DNA of 64,000 bases from assembly GCA_032622095.1 (NCBI GenBank), contig CP136061.1, positions 116,012,754 to 116,076,753 of the forward strand, read 5' to 3'. The notes beneath the pieces are model-generated. The model ran no database searches, had not been told where the DNA came from, and saw only the letters and a list, made by a program, of their open reading frames with translations. A program made the translations under genes and the position numbers. Source of the DNA: Siphonodentalium dalli. Lineage: Eukaryota; Mollusca; Scaphopoda; Gadilida; Siphonodentaliidae. Below, one piece after another: positions 21,791 to 33,706 of this stretch (position 1 is the stretch's first letter; each line of letters begins with the position of its first letter).

Positions 21791-22310
21791 AGATGGATTA
21801 TCTCTTTAAATAACAAATTTTAAATAGTTGCGTGGGTATAAAATAATAGATATGAACTGAAGACCTATGTCCGGAAAAGCTTCTATCAATTAATATTGAT
21901 TTTATTTCGAATATTAAATCGGGCCCATTTATGTTACTATTTTTAGAACCGACCATTCGGATGAGACCGTATTGCGATATAGAGCACTGGTCTGTTCCTA
22001 CGGCTACGCAACGAATGTCAAATGTCACAGATTGGTTGTTTATATTGTTTTGTTCCACAGATATAAGCGATAATGAGTATAATTAACGTTTATTTGTGAC
22101 AAAATTGCACAATATAATTTCTGGTCTCTGTTAACAGTAACCACTATTGTTCGTTAGCTGAAGAAACACACCTTTTTAGACCAGAAAATATTCGAAATAA
22201 AATTAATATTAATCAATAGAAGCATTTCCGGACAGGAGTCTTCGATTCAAATCTAATATTTTATACCCCGGTAACTATATAATACATGTTTACAAAGAGA
22301 TAATCCACCT
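21791..22310 (-). mobile_element. TTAA MITE family A, copy 2
   Basis: 520 bp between TTAA at 21787-21790 and 22311-22314. Nearly identical to copies 1 and 3. Together with the adjoining LINE fragment it interrupts sequence that is continuous in the paralogue near 52450. Confidence 0.85.
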
Positions 22311-22314
22311 TTAA

Positions 22315-23212
22315 AGGAGGCGCATGAGGTGTAACTATACAATTTTTGTGCAATATTTTTGGTGAATTTTGGATTATATTTAAAAACATGATAAAACTCA
22401 GGTTTGGTACAGGTTGGTTATGGGAGTTTAAAGTGGTCGCTATAGAGAGTAGATTTGAATTTGTCCAGGTCTGTGAGGGTACCAATAGAAGGGTCGAGAG
22501 AATTCCATGCAAGGATAGTGCGAGGGTAGAATGAGGTGCGGATGTATTTGGGTCCTGTATAAAAGAACACGAATTTATGACCTCTCGATGTTGTGAGGGG
22601 AGCGGTGTCTCGTATGTTGACAATGTTGTTTTTTATTTTATAGAACATGACAAGTGATTGGTACAAACGCCGCTGTTCTAGAGTAGGCCATTGCAGCTGT
22701 CTTAGTATATCGGAGGCACTGCTTGGGTAGTTGTAGATGTTCATTGTGTACCGGGCTGCTCTGTGTTGGAAACCATTTCTATTTGGTCTCTTAGGTATGC
22801 TTGCCATGGATGCCATATGGTTGAGCAATATTCCAGTTTAGGGCGGACATATGTTTTATAGGCTAGTTCTTTTGTTTTGTGGTTATTTGTCCTGATGTTT
22901 CTTCTGATGAACCTCAATGAGGCATTGGCTTTGTTTGTGATGTTGTTTATGTGAGAATTCCATGACATATCTTTAGAGATGGTTATTCCTAGATATTTTG
23001 CCTTTTCTGTGCTATTTAGTTTCTGATGGTGGAGATAGTAGTCATGGATTATAGGTTCCTTTTTCCTATGTATGTGGATTATTTCACATTTGTCAGTATT
23101 GAATGCCATTTGCCAATCATCTTCCCACTTTTCGAGTTTGATCAGGTCTTGTTGGATCGTGTTGCAGTCTGAGGGTGAGGATATTGTACAGTAGACTATA
23201 GTGTCATCTGCA
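22315..23212 (-). pseudogene. Jockey/CR1-type LINE reverse-transcriptase fragment
   Basis: Minus-strand reading begins at 23212 with the reverse-transcriptase catalytic 'FADD' box, continues through 'DWQMAFNTDKCEII', 'AKYLGITIS' and 'YKTYVRPKLEYCSTIW', and after a frameshift near 22760-22830 resumes in another frame with 'AARYTMN' and a closing 'FYPRTILAWNSL'. These are the fingers/palm end and thumb of non-LTR retrotransposon RTs. The N-terminal half is absent (5' truncation, usual for LINEs) and the frame is broken, so it is inactive. Its boundary at 23212/23213 is set by the paralogous segment. Confidence 0.8.
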
Positions 23213-23740
23213 AAGACTGGACTAAGAAAACTATGTAACAGTGTATAACCGTCTGCAATATTGAAATTATTGTTTAAACGTTGTACACATAGTGCGACTT
23301 GTCGATGTAATTAACTTATTATTCACAGTTGTTTTTCATGATAGCATGGTTTTAACGATACGGTAAAATTGGAGTCCGAATTGACAGTGGGTTGGCCTTC
23401 TGTGTAGCTGTTAAAACCGCCACAAGCAGGAAGCATATTAAAATATTGACAGACTTTTTCTTGTTTCAATCATATTTATTATATGACTATCGTTTTTCTT
23501 TCCCCAATACCGCTATTGTATAGCGATCATTTCCTGACCATCGGATCAGCTACAGTTTGATTCGATATCACACCACCCTTCTCTATCTCGCATACTGTGC
23601 ATGTCCGTAAAAAGCCGGACGATTGTACTAAAATTGTTCCTTCTTTATGCTTGTTACTAGTGGCCTACATGTGGTTTCATTTCATAATTAATTGTGCTTT
23701 TTTATAGATATATATCTTTTTAAGCATGTCATATAAACCT
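23213..23740. other. Continuation of the duplicated segment, then unassigned
   Basis: 23213-23360 matches 52465-52620 ('taagaaaactat', 'gtctgcaata', 'catagcatggttttaa') and is the part of the AT-hook duplication beyond the MITE/LINE insertions. 23361-23740 has no recognised feature. Confidence 0.5.
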
Positions 23741-23904
23741 GTTATCGCTGCAGTGAGTTGATCTGGGCTTCGCATCACGTCTCGTTGAAGAGGTCAGATC
23801 GCTGGATCAAACTCGACGCCCGTGGTGGCTCGTTTGATCCAGCGATCTGACCTCGTCAACTCGACGTGATACTTCGCTCCAGATCAATTGACTGCAGCGA
23901 TAAC
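23741..23904. repeat. 164-bp hairpin
   Basis: Ends 'gttatcgctgcagt' / 'actgcagcgataac', with the central stem 'gaggtcagatcgctggatca' pairing with its complement near 23830-23855. Short interruptions only. It is probably a MITE, but no target duplication was verified. Non-coding. Confidence 0.65.
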
Positions 23905-24300
23905 ATGCATGGATATCGCATACATAAATACCATGTTATTGTCAAGATCGTGTGTACACACGCTGTGTTCCATTTATAAATGTAAACTAGGGCCGACATA
24001 TATTTTACGATATTTAAGGTGTAGATAAACGCTTCTTCTTCTTTCAAACCACCACCAGTGAGGTCGTTTATGTGGTCCGTTCTTTTATGTTTGTCATCCA
24101 CTGATATATTCTTTGTAAGTTTGATATATTTAAAGATTTCCACAAACGTCTTTCATTAACTCCAGCGTACAGTTCTATATGGATCATCGTATGGCACTCC
24201 CCACAACACGCCAGCTGATGTTTAGCAGAATATGATTCTCGTCGCATTTGTGGAAGGTGCACCTTGGGATGCCCGATGTTATATTGGCCTTAAAATTCTC
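23905..24300 (-). pseudogene. TRIM-like B-box exon, decayed copy 1
   Basis: The minus-strand exon opens at 24300 after a convincing 3' splice acceptor (a pyrimidine tract followed by 'cttccag'). It encodes 'CTFHKC' and, after a frameshift, 'KHQLACCGECHTMIH', the Cys/His pattern of a B-box zinc finger of TRIM-type proteins. Downstream the frame is short and diverges from copy 2 (54570-55512). No RING domain was found upstream. A pseudogene or exon relic; the family call rests on the Cys/His spacing. Confidence 0.5.
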
Positions 24301-24683
24301 CTGGAAGAAAAGGGTGGGAAATATATACCGGTACGAGCACTGCATATATGATTATGTTCCGCCTCCAGTAAGAAACGGCACCGTTGATTGATCAGAGAGT
24401 CTTTGAGAATGTGCTGATGCAATATAGAATGTTGCCTTTTATACCATATGACTTAAGTTTGATAATGAGGCGGTTATGTTGGGACGGAATCGGATGCCTT
24501 GCGGAAATCTAAATACACCGAGTTGATCGCTTCATTCATCCAGTTGCGAAGTTATATCCTCCAAATATTCGAAGAGTTGAGTTCTGCAGCCCCGCTTTGA
24601 TCTAAGTTCATGATGACAATTACTAAAGTTATCTCTGTCCTCCATGTTAACACCCCTGATGAAGGACTGATTACGCACGTAAT
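24301..24683. other. Unassigned sequence upstream of the B-box exon
   Basis: Just upstream (minus strand) of the acceptor there is similarity to 55515-55560, as expected for duplicated intron sequence. The remaining sequence to 24683 has no recognised gene. A (CAA)n-like tract begins just beyond, at about 24731. Confidence 0.35.
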
Positions 24684-24687
24684 TTAA

Positions 24688-25089
24688 AGGTACACGATCC
24701 GATTCGATGGTCCCCTTATCATCATAATCCAACAGCAACAACAGCAACAACAACAACAATATTTCTTGAAATGCCGTTTCAGTTATCAGTATTGATTAAT
24801 TGACAACAAATAATGCTAACCACTGTCAACTATAGTATAAAATTGCCCAAGAAGTGTTATATATCAACATTTTGTTCAACGCAATTTTGATTCGATAATG
24901 TGTCGGTCGGCATTCGTCGAATATTTGCCAGGCCGCTAAATATTCTAGGTGATGAAAAATAACAGATTTAAAAAATCAATAGCTGATAACTCTGAACTTT
25001 GATGGATGGGTTCCTCGAATCGAATCATATATTTTGTTTACCCCCGAAGCCAAAGAAATATTAATTCAGGAGCGTTAATTCGGATTGTT
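24688..25089. mobile_element. TTAA MITE family B, copy with eroded right end
   Basis: Left end 'aggtacacgatccgatt' after TTAA (24684-24687). It includes a (CAA/CAG)n tract at 24731-24760 and 'ggttcctcgaatcgaatca', 'acccccgaagccaaagaaat' of the family. The right end stops at 'ttcggattg' without the terminal 'agtacct'. Confidence 0.6.
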
Positions 25090-25361
25090 CATCTTTTACT
25101 TCGACGTAATGGTTCTCGTGTGTTCACCGAGGATCGATGACACTGACATAACCGGTCTTCAAAAATGAGTTCTATGCATATTTATATCGTGGTGAATGTA
25201 ATTAGTTTGCCTGGAAAGATATCAACTCCTTTAAAGGATATGCTGCCCAGTCTGTGCAAACAATCAGTTGAAATTCAGCACCCGACCGTGTGCATGTTAC
25301 ATTAAGAAATTACATTATTTTGTATCCCGTGGTTAAATAGTCAAGATAAGTCGAACAGACC
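25090..25361. repeat. Dispersed repeat, copy 1
   Basis: 25110-25325 is paralogous and in direct orientation to 25935-26155 (shared 'cgacg(t/g)aatggtt', 'ctgtgcaaacaat', 'gcatgttacat'). Non-coding by inspection. Confidence 0.45.
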
Positions 25362-25640
25362 AAAGAGTGCAACTGTTTGGCAAGATAGTGGATGGGCTGG
25401 TCCCAGATATCCACACCAAAGGACTCTTGAGACCAAAACATCAGAGTGGTAGGAAAATAAAGCTAAAAAAATTCGACGGCTTCAGTGAAAATAACTTTGT
25501 TCAAAGCCTGTTGTGTACCAACTCTAAACCATTCGAGTTGATCAAGGCCGATCGCACAGAATATCGAAATTCCTACTTTCCTCGGACAATTCTTGATTGG
25601 AACCACATATAAGAGGATTCTATGCGCTCTCTACTCAAGT
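25362..25640 (+). pseudogene. LINE reverse-transcriptase C-terminal fragment
   Basis: The frame at 25367-25612 contains 'LFGKIVDGLVPDIHTKGLL' and ends 'NSYFPRTILDWNHI'. The 'FFPRT...WN' motif is the usual close of jockey/CR1-like LINE polyproteins and is also present in the fragment at 22.4 kb, though the two are different elements. Only the terminal 80 residues remain. A tail 'aataaatcgtatcgtatcgt' near 26400 may be the 3' end of this or a related LINE. Confidence 0.6.
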
Positions 25641-26498
25641 TCCATCAGCGGATTCTATGCGCTCTCTACTTCCAGCAGAGGAATCTATGCGCTCTCTATA
25701 TACAATGCACTTCCACCAGAGGACGAAACAACATCCAACACCACGTCTTAGTCTCATCCCGTGTGCTAATACATCAGTCATAATCCTGCACTGAAACCAT
25801 ATACAGATACAGAAGTCTCTGCTACTATAATTGATTATGTTCACCATGCATTTCGAGTCTATAAAAGCCTCCGCTACCAACCGTTGATGATGTTCTCTTT
25901 TCCCACACTCTTCGCCTGCAGGACAACTCGCTATTTTGCTTTCGACGGAATGGTTCATCGAGGACAGTAACACAAATAGGTTTAAATTTTTTTTAGTTCT
26001 ATATTCATTTATGTCATAGATAATGTAATACATGTTGCCAGGAAATACATCCACTTCTTCAAGGGAAATGCCACCTAGTCCGTGCAAACAATGGTGAAAA
26101 TCAGTCCCCGGCCGTATGCATGTTACATATAGATAATACGATTTCATATTATTACCACAGTATGTAATTTTACAAGTATGTCAAACGATCATAAATTTTA
26201 TTTTATAATGAAGAATGATAACTCTGACATTAACAGAAAAATCTGCAACGTGGTCCGCTTCTTTGATACGCGTTCTGAATGAATATTATGCATGTCAACA
26301 TATAATAAAACACATGCCACGTTCACATGTAGTTATTTATTAATTATTGTTATATTATGTATTGTTTTGTTAGCATACTTCATTTATTGTTGTTTGTGCA
26401 AATAAATCGTATCGTATCGTATGGATGCTAACGAATTTTTTTTTCAATTGAGTCATATCTTATATTTTGAGATGTATTCACGATTGTGTATCTCACTG
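25641..26498. repeat. Short tandem repeat, dispersed repeat copy 2, LINE-type tail
   Basis: 25612-25710 holds three copies of 'gattctatgcgctctctac'. 25935-26155 is the second copy of the dispersed repeat at 25110. At 26399-26425 'aataaatcgtatcgtatcgt' looks like a LINE 3' tail. No gene. Confidence 0.45.
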
Positions 26499-27635
26499 AC
26501 TAATATGCCACCAAATCAGCGCATTGTACATGTAAATGCTACAATTGTAATTCCCTACCATAAGCTTATTATCTACAACTTCGGCTAATATACATCGAGA
26601 AATCCTTTACCGTGCTGGCCTGATTGTTTTTAGTTTGTTCAATATATTACGCCGCTGAGTCGTTGAATTTGAATATGGCACTATATTAAATGTGCATCAA
26701 TAGACAAATGTTACACACTTCCCTGGTTTAATGCATAGCTGTGAGGTGAGATATCTCCGCACGTTTTACTTCTCATGGCAACAATTGTCGAGATGTGGGT
26801 TGTGTAATCAGAGGAGATGAGATTTAGGTGCAGGGTAACAATACTGATTATAGACCAAAACAAATTTCTTGCCAAATCCGGATGTGCTGAATACTCAAGC
26901 AGTCGTTCATGTCAGACAATCCCCGGTGATTTCCGGGATTAATGTGTTTATAAACCTATGAACGACATTGAAAGTGACGTCGCGTTACGTTCATAGGATT
27001 ATGAACACATTGACTCGGGGCGTGTCTACCGTAAAGCTATGGGGAAATCGGAAGCGATATTAGGTTTATGTAAATATAAACCAATAACTGAAGTCGACAT
27101 GTCGTAAAAAAGCTATGAACACCTACGTCACATCTAGCCAATCGTGTGCAAGCGCTCGCTGCGTGGTATGCACTTCACAAAATGCTATGAACCCCATACA
27201 CGTTACATTAAGCCGATCGTGTGCACGCGCTCGCTGTGCGTTGTTATTGTGAGACTGCATGTTGGAATTTGAACAATATGTTACTTACAGCTGTATTTGT
27301 AGTTTTGAAAAGTTGTTCAAATTATTAATGTTCTATTAAAATGTACTGGATTATGATTATAAGGAATGACATGCAGATCGATTGGGGTCATTGATTTTGA
27401 CCGACAGAGTACGGTAATTAAACAAAGTTCGCGTGAAACAAACCGCATGTTTCTTTACTCTGCCGGTCAAAATCCAATGACCCCAATCGATCTGCAAGTC
27501 ATTTCTTAAATAAACTTCATTTGCGTCATATCTTATTTACGAATATTACAATGGTGCGTATTTTGACTGCAATTTGCCACACAATCGACGCATTTGATGG
27601 ATGCACATGCTAAAATTTCAATATCCGACCATAAG
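26499..27635 (+). repeat. Repeat X, copy 1 (1,137 bp)
   Basis: Begins 'actaatatgccaccaaat' and is followed at 27636 by the same start, so X is a head-to-tail duplication with an offset of 1,137 bp. Inside are an inverted repeat near 26933-27018 ('gtgtttataaacctatgaacg') and a 147-bp foldback at 27361-27507 ('gcagatcgattggggtcat' and complement). A third, diverged and partial copy is at about 59320-59632. No coding sequence. Confidence 0.75.
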
Positions 27636-27771
27636 ACTAATATGCCACCAAATCTGCGCATTGTAGATGTAAATGCTACAATTGTAATTCCCTACCATAA
27701 GCTTATTATCTACAACTTCGGCTAATATACATCGAGAAATCCTTTACCGTGCTGGCCTGATTTTGTTAGTT
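27636..27771 (+). repeat. Repeat X, copy 2, left part
   Basis: Matches the first 136 bp of copy 1 and is cut at TAGTT (27767-27771) by the 13.9-kb element. The remainder of this copy resumes at 41666. Confidence 0.8.
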
Positions 27772-28005
27772 TGTTACGCCAGCTTTTGAAGTAACTGACC
27801 ACTTTTGAAGTAGGTCTCCACTTTTGAAGTAAAAATCGCCAGCTTTTGAAGTACCTCACCACCTTTGAAGTAAAATCGCCAGCTTTTGTAGTAAAGTGAG
27901 GTCTCCGCTTTTGTAATAAAAATCGCCAGCTTTTGTAGTAAAAAAAACCATGTCTCCACCTTTGTAATAACAAAATTACAGCTTTTGAAGTAAATTTTTA
28001 CGGGC
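27772..28005 (+). repeat. Terminal CTTTTGAAGTA minisatellite, left arm
   Basis: About nine units of 20-26 bp, each with 'cttttgaagta' or 'cttttgtagta', separated by short linkers such as 'aaaatcgcca' and 'ggtctcca'. The same ordered series of units recurs inverted at 33707-33924, 40774-40994 and 41444-41665 and direct at 34360-34580, showing it is a fixed terminal module and not free expansion. Confidence 0.8.
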
Positions 28006-28019
28006 GCTGGACGATTTTC

Positions 28020-28490
28020 ATGACAAAGTCAACTCGATAATCCACAGCGGCTATCGCCATACGAGTGTGACTTATGGCCGAAATAATTTAGCGAGTCCGG
28101 TTCCCTGACAAAAGAATCCACACCCGTAGTCGACCATACGAGTGTGACGTGTGTCCAATAGCATTCAATCATACCAGCACTCAAGAGAATCCACAGTCGA
28201 TAGCTCACACGAGTGTGACGTGTACCAGGAGGCATTTAGTGAGTCCGGTTCCCAGCCTAAGAATAAGAGAACATACACAGGTGATCAATCATACGAGTAT
28301 GTAAGATTGTTCCCAGTCAGTCCGGCAACATGACAATCAACACTGGTTAACGCTCTTACAGGTGCGACATTTGTCAGAAGAAGTTCGGTGTGACCGTGAG
28401 TGTGACAATACATAGGAATCCACGCTGGTGACCCGATGTGTGTATGAAAACGCTCCGTCAGTCCAGTAACATGACATAATATTTTCTCGA
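28020..28490 (+). pseudogene. Decayed C2H2 zinc-finger units (left arm)
   Basis: Frames in all phases give finger fragments: 'ECDVYQEAFSESGS' followed by 'KRTYTGDQSYEYVR', i.e. the C-x2-C start (second Cys changed to Tyr), the Phe/Leu core and a degenerate TGEKPY linker. Key Cys/His residues are missing in most units and there are frameshifts, so no protein is expected. This block is the reverse complement counterpart of 33128-33670. Confidence 0.65.
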
Positions 28491-28558
28491 AATTGGGTAA
28501 CGCGACAGATGTATCAGTTCCAACGGAAAATAGTTGGTCTATTTGGCCTCGTCTTTAA

Positions 28559-29669
28559 AGGGGTACTGTACGCCATTTTCATTAAATTTCCGGTGACAAC
28601 AACGATCTAATATCGATAATATATAGAAACATAAGTAATTTGAGTCGAAGATGTATTCTGTAAACGCTCAGGTTAATAGGCTATCTTAAAGGTGGATTAT
28701 CTCTTTGTAAACATGTATTATATAGTTACCGGGGTATAAAATATTAGATTTGAATCGAAGACTCCTGTCCGGAAATGCTTCTATTGATTAATATTAATTT
28801 TATTTCGAATATTTTCTGGTCTAAAAAGGTGTGTTTCTTCAGCTAACGAACAATAGTGGTTACTGTTAACAGAGACCAGAAATTATATTGTGCAATTTTG
28901 TCACAAATAAACGTTAATTATACTCATTATCGCTTATATCTGTGGAACAAAACAATATAAACAACCAATCTGTGACATTTGACATTCGTTGCGTAGCCGT
29001 AGGAACAGACCAGTGCTCTATATCGCAATACGGTCTCATCCGAATGGTCGGTTCTAAAAATAGTAACATAAATGGGCCCGATTTAATATTCGAAATAAAA
29101 TCAATATTAATTGATAGAAGCTTTTCCGGACATAGGTCTTCAGTTCATATCTATTATTTTATACCCACGCAACTATTTAAAATTTGTTATTTAAAGAGAT
29201 AATCCATCTTTAAAATTTAATAATTTAAAAGTTAATAATTTGATATAAATTGAATTTATGACTGGAGCCATAAAATGGCGTCAATTAAATTACGAATTAC
29301 CGTAATCAAAAATAGTAATTGAGGGATACTGGATTTTTAAACCGATCGAACACACGATTGCTTAAAATATTATGATGATACGGGGAGAACACTCAAGCCA
29401 CTCACTGACTAGCGACGATACAATAACTTAAATGATTATATGGGACTAGTATGCATATAATATAACTTTTATTTGATTCATTTGGTTGAAAACTTTACAA
29501 AAATTACTCGACAACGACAATTTGTATTTTTGCATTCCGGTAAATTTGTCATCCGTATTAAACATGACTTCGTACTCAACAGACTTTCAAATAATGGAAA
29601 AATTGTTACCTTATTCTCCGACTCGGAGACTATAGAAACCAACAACAACATGTGGCGTACAGTACCCCT
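28559..29669. mobile_element. TTAA MITE family D copy carrying a nested family A MITE
   Basis: Ends 'aggggtactgtacgcca' and 'tggcgtacagtacccct', flanked by TTAA (28555-28558, 29670-29673). The host sequence is uninterrupted at about 35430-35500 ('atagttggtctatttg'...'ccctatgtcaaac'), giving an empty site. A family A element (28690-29209) sits within it. Non-coding. Confidence 0.72.
28690..29209 (+). mobile_element. TTAA MITE family A, copy 3
   Basis: 520 bp between TTAA at 28686-28689 and 29210-29213. Nearly identical to copy 2 including the variants in its 86-codon frame, so the two are closely related. Inserted into the family D element. Confidence 0.87.
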
Positions 29670-29881
29670 TTAAAGGAAAAGTCCTATGTAAAACTTTCAA
29701 ATCGCAATGTTCATGGTGCCAAGAGGTTCAGTCTCCTTTCAAAATTTTATTCAACGAAATATACGAATACAAATAATTTTATTGTTGATTATCAGGCAGA
29801 TGAATCAACAATGAAACGCATAACAGAATTAGGAACGAATTGAACGCGATTGTGGTTGATGAAAGTGAAATAATTAGTTAA

Positions 29882-30403
29882 AGGTGGATTATCTCTTTGT
29901 AAACATATATTATATAGTTACCGGGGTATAAAATATTAGATTTGAATCGAAGACTCCTGTCCGGAAATGCTCCTATCGATTAATATTAATTTTATATTTC
30001 GAATATTTTCTGGTCTAAAAAGGTGTGTTTGTTCAGCTAACGAACAATAGTGGTTACTGTTAACAGAGACCAGATATTATATTGTGCAATTTTGTCACAA
30101 ATAAACGTTAATTATACTCATTATCGCTTATATCTGTGGAACAAAACAATACAAACAACCAATCTGTGACATTTGACATTCGTTGCGTAGCCGCAGGAAC
30201 AGCCCAGTGCTCTATATCGCAATACGGTCTCATCCGAATGGTCGGTTCTAAAAATAGTAACATAAATGGGCCCGATTTAATATTCGAAATAAAATCAATA
30301 TTAATTGATAGAAGCTTTTCCGGACATAGGTCTTCAGTTCCTATCTATTATTTTATCCCCACGCAACTATTTAAAAAAAATTATTTAAAGAGATAATCCA
30401 TCT
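29882..30403 (+). mobile_element. TTAA MITE family A, copy 4
   Basis: 522 bp between TTAA at 29878-29881 and 30404-30407. The flanks 29674-29877 and 30408-30660 are two diverged copies of the same arm sequence ('gcaatgttc...gtgcc', 'aggaacgaattgaa'). Confidence 0.85.
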
Positions 30404-33127
30404 TTAACTTGATCCCCAACCTCACCTTGGATCTTATAGTTCTTGAATAGCTATGTATAATATGCTATCATGAAGGCAATACACAAGTCGCAATGTTCGC
30501 GGAGCCAACATGTTCAGTGTCCATTCAATTTTCTTTGAATGAAATAAATGAATACAAATTATTGCATTTTCAAATTGTCAGGCAGGGCAATCAAAAATGG
30601 AACGCACACCACAAGTAGGAACGAATTGAAGTGGTGTACTATAGACAGGGAAGGTTGTAGTGTCTCATGGACTGATAACTTAACATAATACAAAGATAAA
30701 TTTTAAAGATAGAAAAAAATAATTTCTGACATGACGATATATCTTTATCTTCTAATTGTAATTAGGCCTTTTAGTCCGGTCGATAAACTAAAATTTTAGG
30801 ATCAACCTAGAAACAAATTGGACTAAGTTGGTTTCTATTCCATTTTGAAGAGGAATATATCCTCTATAACATATCCAAAATCCGCTAAAATCCGCTTTGA
30901 GCATTTTCTGTAATACAAGATGGCGTCCATGATGGCAGTTGGTATAGAAAAATCCTGAATTTCGGTGGTAGGTGCGCCAACAAATACCAAATTAGTAATA
31001 AAATAAAATTCACACAAACAATCCTTAGTCATAAACCATATCGGTAGATTGTCTGTCCAAAATGGCCGCCAAAATGGACAAAATCGAATGAAATTTACAA
31101 TTTGCCGAAAATTGAATAGCTGGTTATACAAGAACGAACAGGCCGTCGAATTATACGAGGAAGAATGATTTCAGAGTATAAGGGGAGCTATTAATAATAG
31201 TATGTACGAATTCTCTCTAATGTATCTCGCGGGAGAGCAACCGAAAGCCAGGTCTCATACAACGATTGAATGTGGACTTTTTGGGCGTCATGAAATAGAA
31301 GAATAACGCAGTTTTATCTGTACTGTTTGTCTTGAATCGTGTAATATATGTGTATTAAAAAAGTTAAATGTGATCTAATAGGGATGTACTCATTGTGTGA
31401 CTTTTTCTAGAAGCTGAAATATATGTAATGAAAACAGTCTCACGAATGTGACCGATAATCATTTATTTTGAATCTACAACACACAGTCTGTCAAAATTCA
31501 CTACTATAGAACAGTATGAGAGCTATTCATATGGTACTAGGTAAAATGTGTAGATCATATTGTCCGTGTCTTAAAATAGTAGTCATAGTTGCCTCCGGTC
31601 AAGTGATTAATAACACGAATATTTCACTTTTATCACACAAATACATGGTGGTATACCATGAACGCAATTTATCAAAATACAAAGGATTACAATAGACTAT
31701 CTTCAATAAATTCTCAACATAACCCAATTTGCCTACATACTCTATGGCAGAGACTGTCTTTATACCTGGAAATTATGTGCACTTAAATGCACTAAGGCCA
31801 CATATACGCGAAACGTACGACCTTTTCTGCAACCGCATCGCCGCGTTTACCCATTCTCCCTAATGTTACACATATCTGCTACATACAAAACCATAAATAG
31901 CAACATTGAGTGAATGGTAAACGCAGAACTAATAACTGTAAACGCCGATGGCCTGATATTTAGCGCAAGTATGTGGGTGGCAAGGGTAACATAATTTCAA
32001 ACAACAAGATACTGACAACTAATAGTGTGTATTGCGTGGTACATATTCATGTTGTAAAGTGCCGATTGAAGTAATTTGAACTTAATTGTCTACTAAGAAA
32101 CCGGTTTGGGAGCACCATGAAAATTAGTACTAAACAAAATGTACGATGTGCAGTCTCTTCGATCTAGTGAGATAGGGTACTATTCTGTTGAAGAGATAAG
32201 TGTTCTTGACAGTATAATCAGCATTACGACATACATGTATGGTTTATTGTCACGGAGTGTTGAAAATTCTGGTAATATAACTAGTATTTACACAGATAGG
32301 GTGGGCACTTCAGTTTCTGCTTTACATTCAATAATTAATCATTATTCCAAAAGGAAACTACCACACACTGTGTGACGAAATATTACTTCGTGTGTTGCAT
32401 GCCCGAAATAACTGTTTTTGATCCGACTGTTGGATGTATTCTAATAAGAAAACCCGCACGTAAATCACTGGGTTAACGTGCGTAGCAGTGATCGATAAAT
32501 CATTCAGATAGATCTGTTTTAATTATATGTGTACCTTTAAAGATATATAACAACATTCTTGTAAATTACAAATGTGTATTTTCGCTTATAGGGGGGTTAT
32601 CCAATATGTTGCTTTCATCGTAGCATGGATTGTAGTTGCGGCCATTTTGACAGCCATTTCATCGCCGCGATTGCATTGTTTTTTGTCCTTGTCACTCTAT
32701 TCGCCCCCTATACTCTTTTACACAAACTGGTAGATATCGGATTAATGCGTTCTGGTGTCGCCGATGAGGGATATTGTAGAAAAACGTACTTCGCAAGGTC
32801 GAAAAATGAGCATTTTAAAAAATCTCTGTCAAAAGGTTTGCTCAAAGCGGATTTTAGCGGATTTTGGATATATTGTTGAGGAAATATTCCTCTTCAAAAT
32901 GGAATAAAAACCAACTTAGTCCAATTTTTTTCTAGGTCAAACCTTTTATCGACCAGACTATTTTGCTCATTGTTGAGCCCTTCAGATTACGAAGATACAT
33001 ATAGTTTTTTTTTGTCATTGTTACTTCATTTCCATATCAACGTAGAGTTCATTTCCGGTACTGACAGGAAGACGTCGTTAGATCGCATTCATTTTAGGTT
33101 GATATTTATAAAAATATATATTGTCAT
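30404..33127. other. Interior of the composite element, no recognised gene
   Basis: 30770-30905 and 32836-32965 are inverted copies ('atccgctaaaatccgcttt', 'aaccaacttagtccaattt'). They probably mark the inner part of long terminal repeats. Between them (30906-32835) are AT-rich sequences, 'aaaatggccgcc' phrases near 31060 and short frames (e.g. 32139-32375) with no recognisable motif. No transposase or other gene was identified. Confidence 0.45.
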
Positions 33128-33670
33128 GTTACTGGACTGACATCTGGTCACCAGCGTGGATTCTCTTATGTCTTGTCAGACTCACGGTCACACCGAACTT
33201 CTTCTGACATACGTCGCACACATAAGGGCATTCACAGGTTGAATTGCCAGGTTACCACACTGACTGGGAACAATTTTACATACTCGCATGATTGATCGTC
33301 TATAATCGGACTCACTAGATGCCTCATGGTACACATCACACTCGTAAGGGCGTTCACCAGTGTAAATTGTCAGATTGCCGGACTGACAGGGAACACTCTT
33401 ACATACTCGTATGATTGATCACCTATGTGTGTTCTCTTATGCTTTGGCAGAGAACCGGACTCATTAGATGCCTCCTGGTACACGTCATACTCGTATGGGC
33501 GATCGAATGTGTGTTGGTGTGACTGAAAACTATTCGAGACACTTTTATGGTCGATTACCGGTGTAGATTCTTTTGCCATAGAACCGGACTCACTAAATTC
33601 CTTCGGCATATTAAGTCACACTCGTATGGGCGATAGCCGCTGTGGATTATCGGTTGCTTTGTCACGAATA
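33128..33670 (-). pseudogene. Decayed C2H2 zinc-finger units (inner right arm)
   Basis: The minus strand encodes 'EYDVYQEASNESGSLPKHK' then 'RTHIGDQSYEYVRV', a finger with lost Cys residues and a variant inter-finger linker. About six units are discernible, in mixed frames. Inverted relative to 28020-28490. Confidence 0.65.
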
Positions 33671-33706
33671 TCGTCCAGTGCCGGTTAAAATCGATTGAGT
33701 GTTTAC

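Noticed and set aside
28942-29202. Conserved 86-codon frame (MEQNN...YLKR) in most family A MITEs, as a possible small gene
   Set aside because: It overlaps the right inverted arm of the element. Most differences between copies are amino-acid changing (N/S, T/I, S/Y, A/D, Y/S, V/A) with few silent ones, and copies 6 and 11 delete or frameshift it. Its conservation reflects young copies, not selection.
30835-32879. Short frames in the composite element's interior as transposase
   Set aside because: None exceeds about 100 codons and none shows a catalytic DDE or HUH motif; two lie in the inverted copies at 30770 and 32836.
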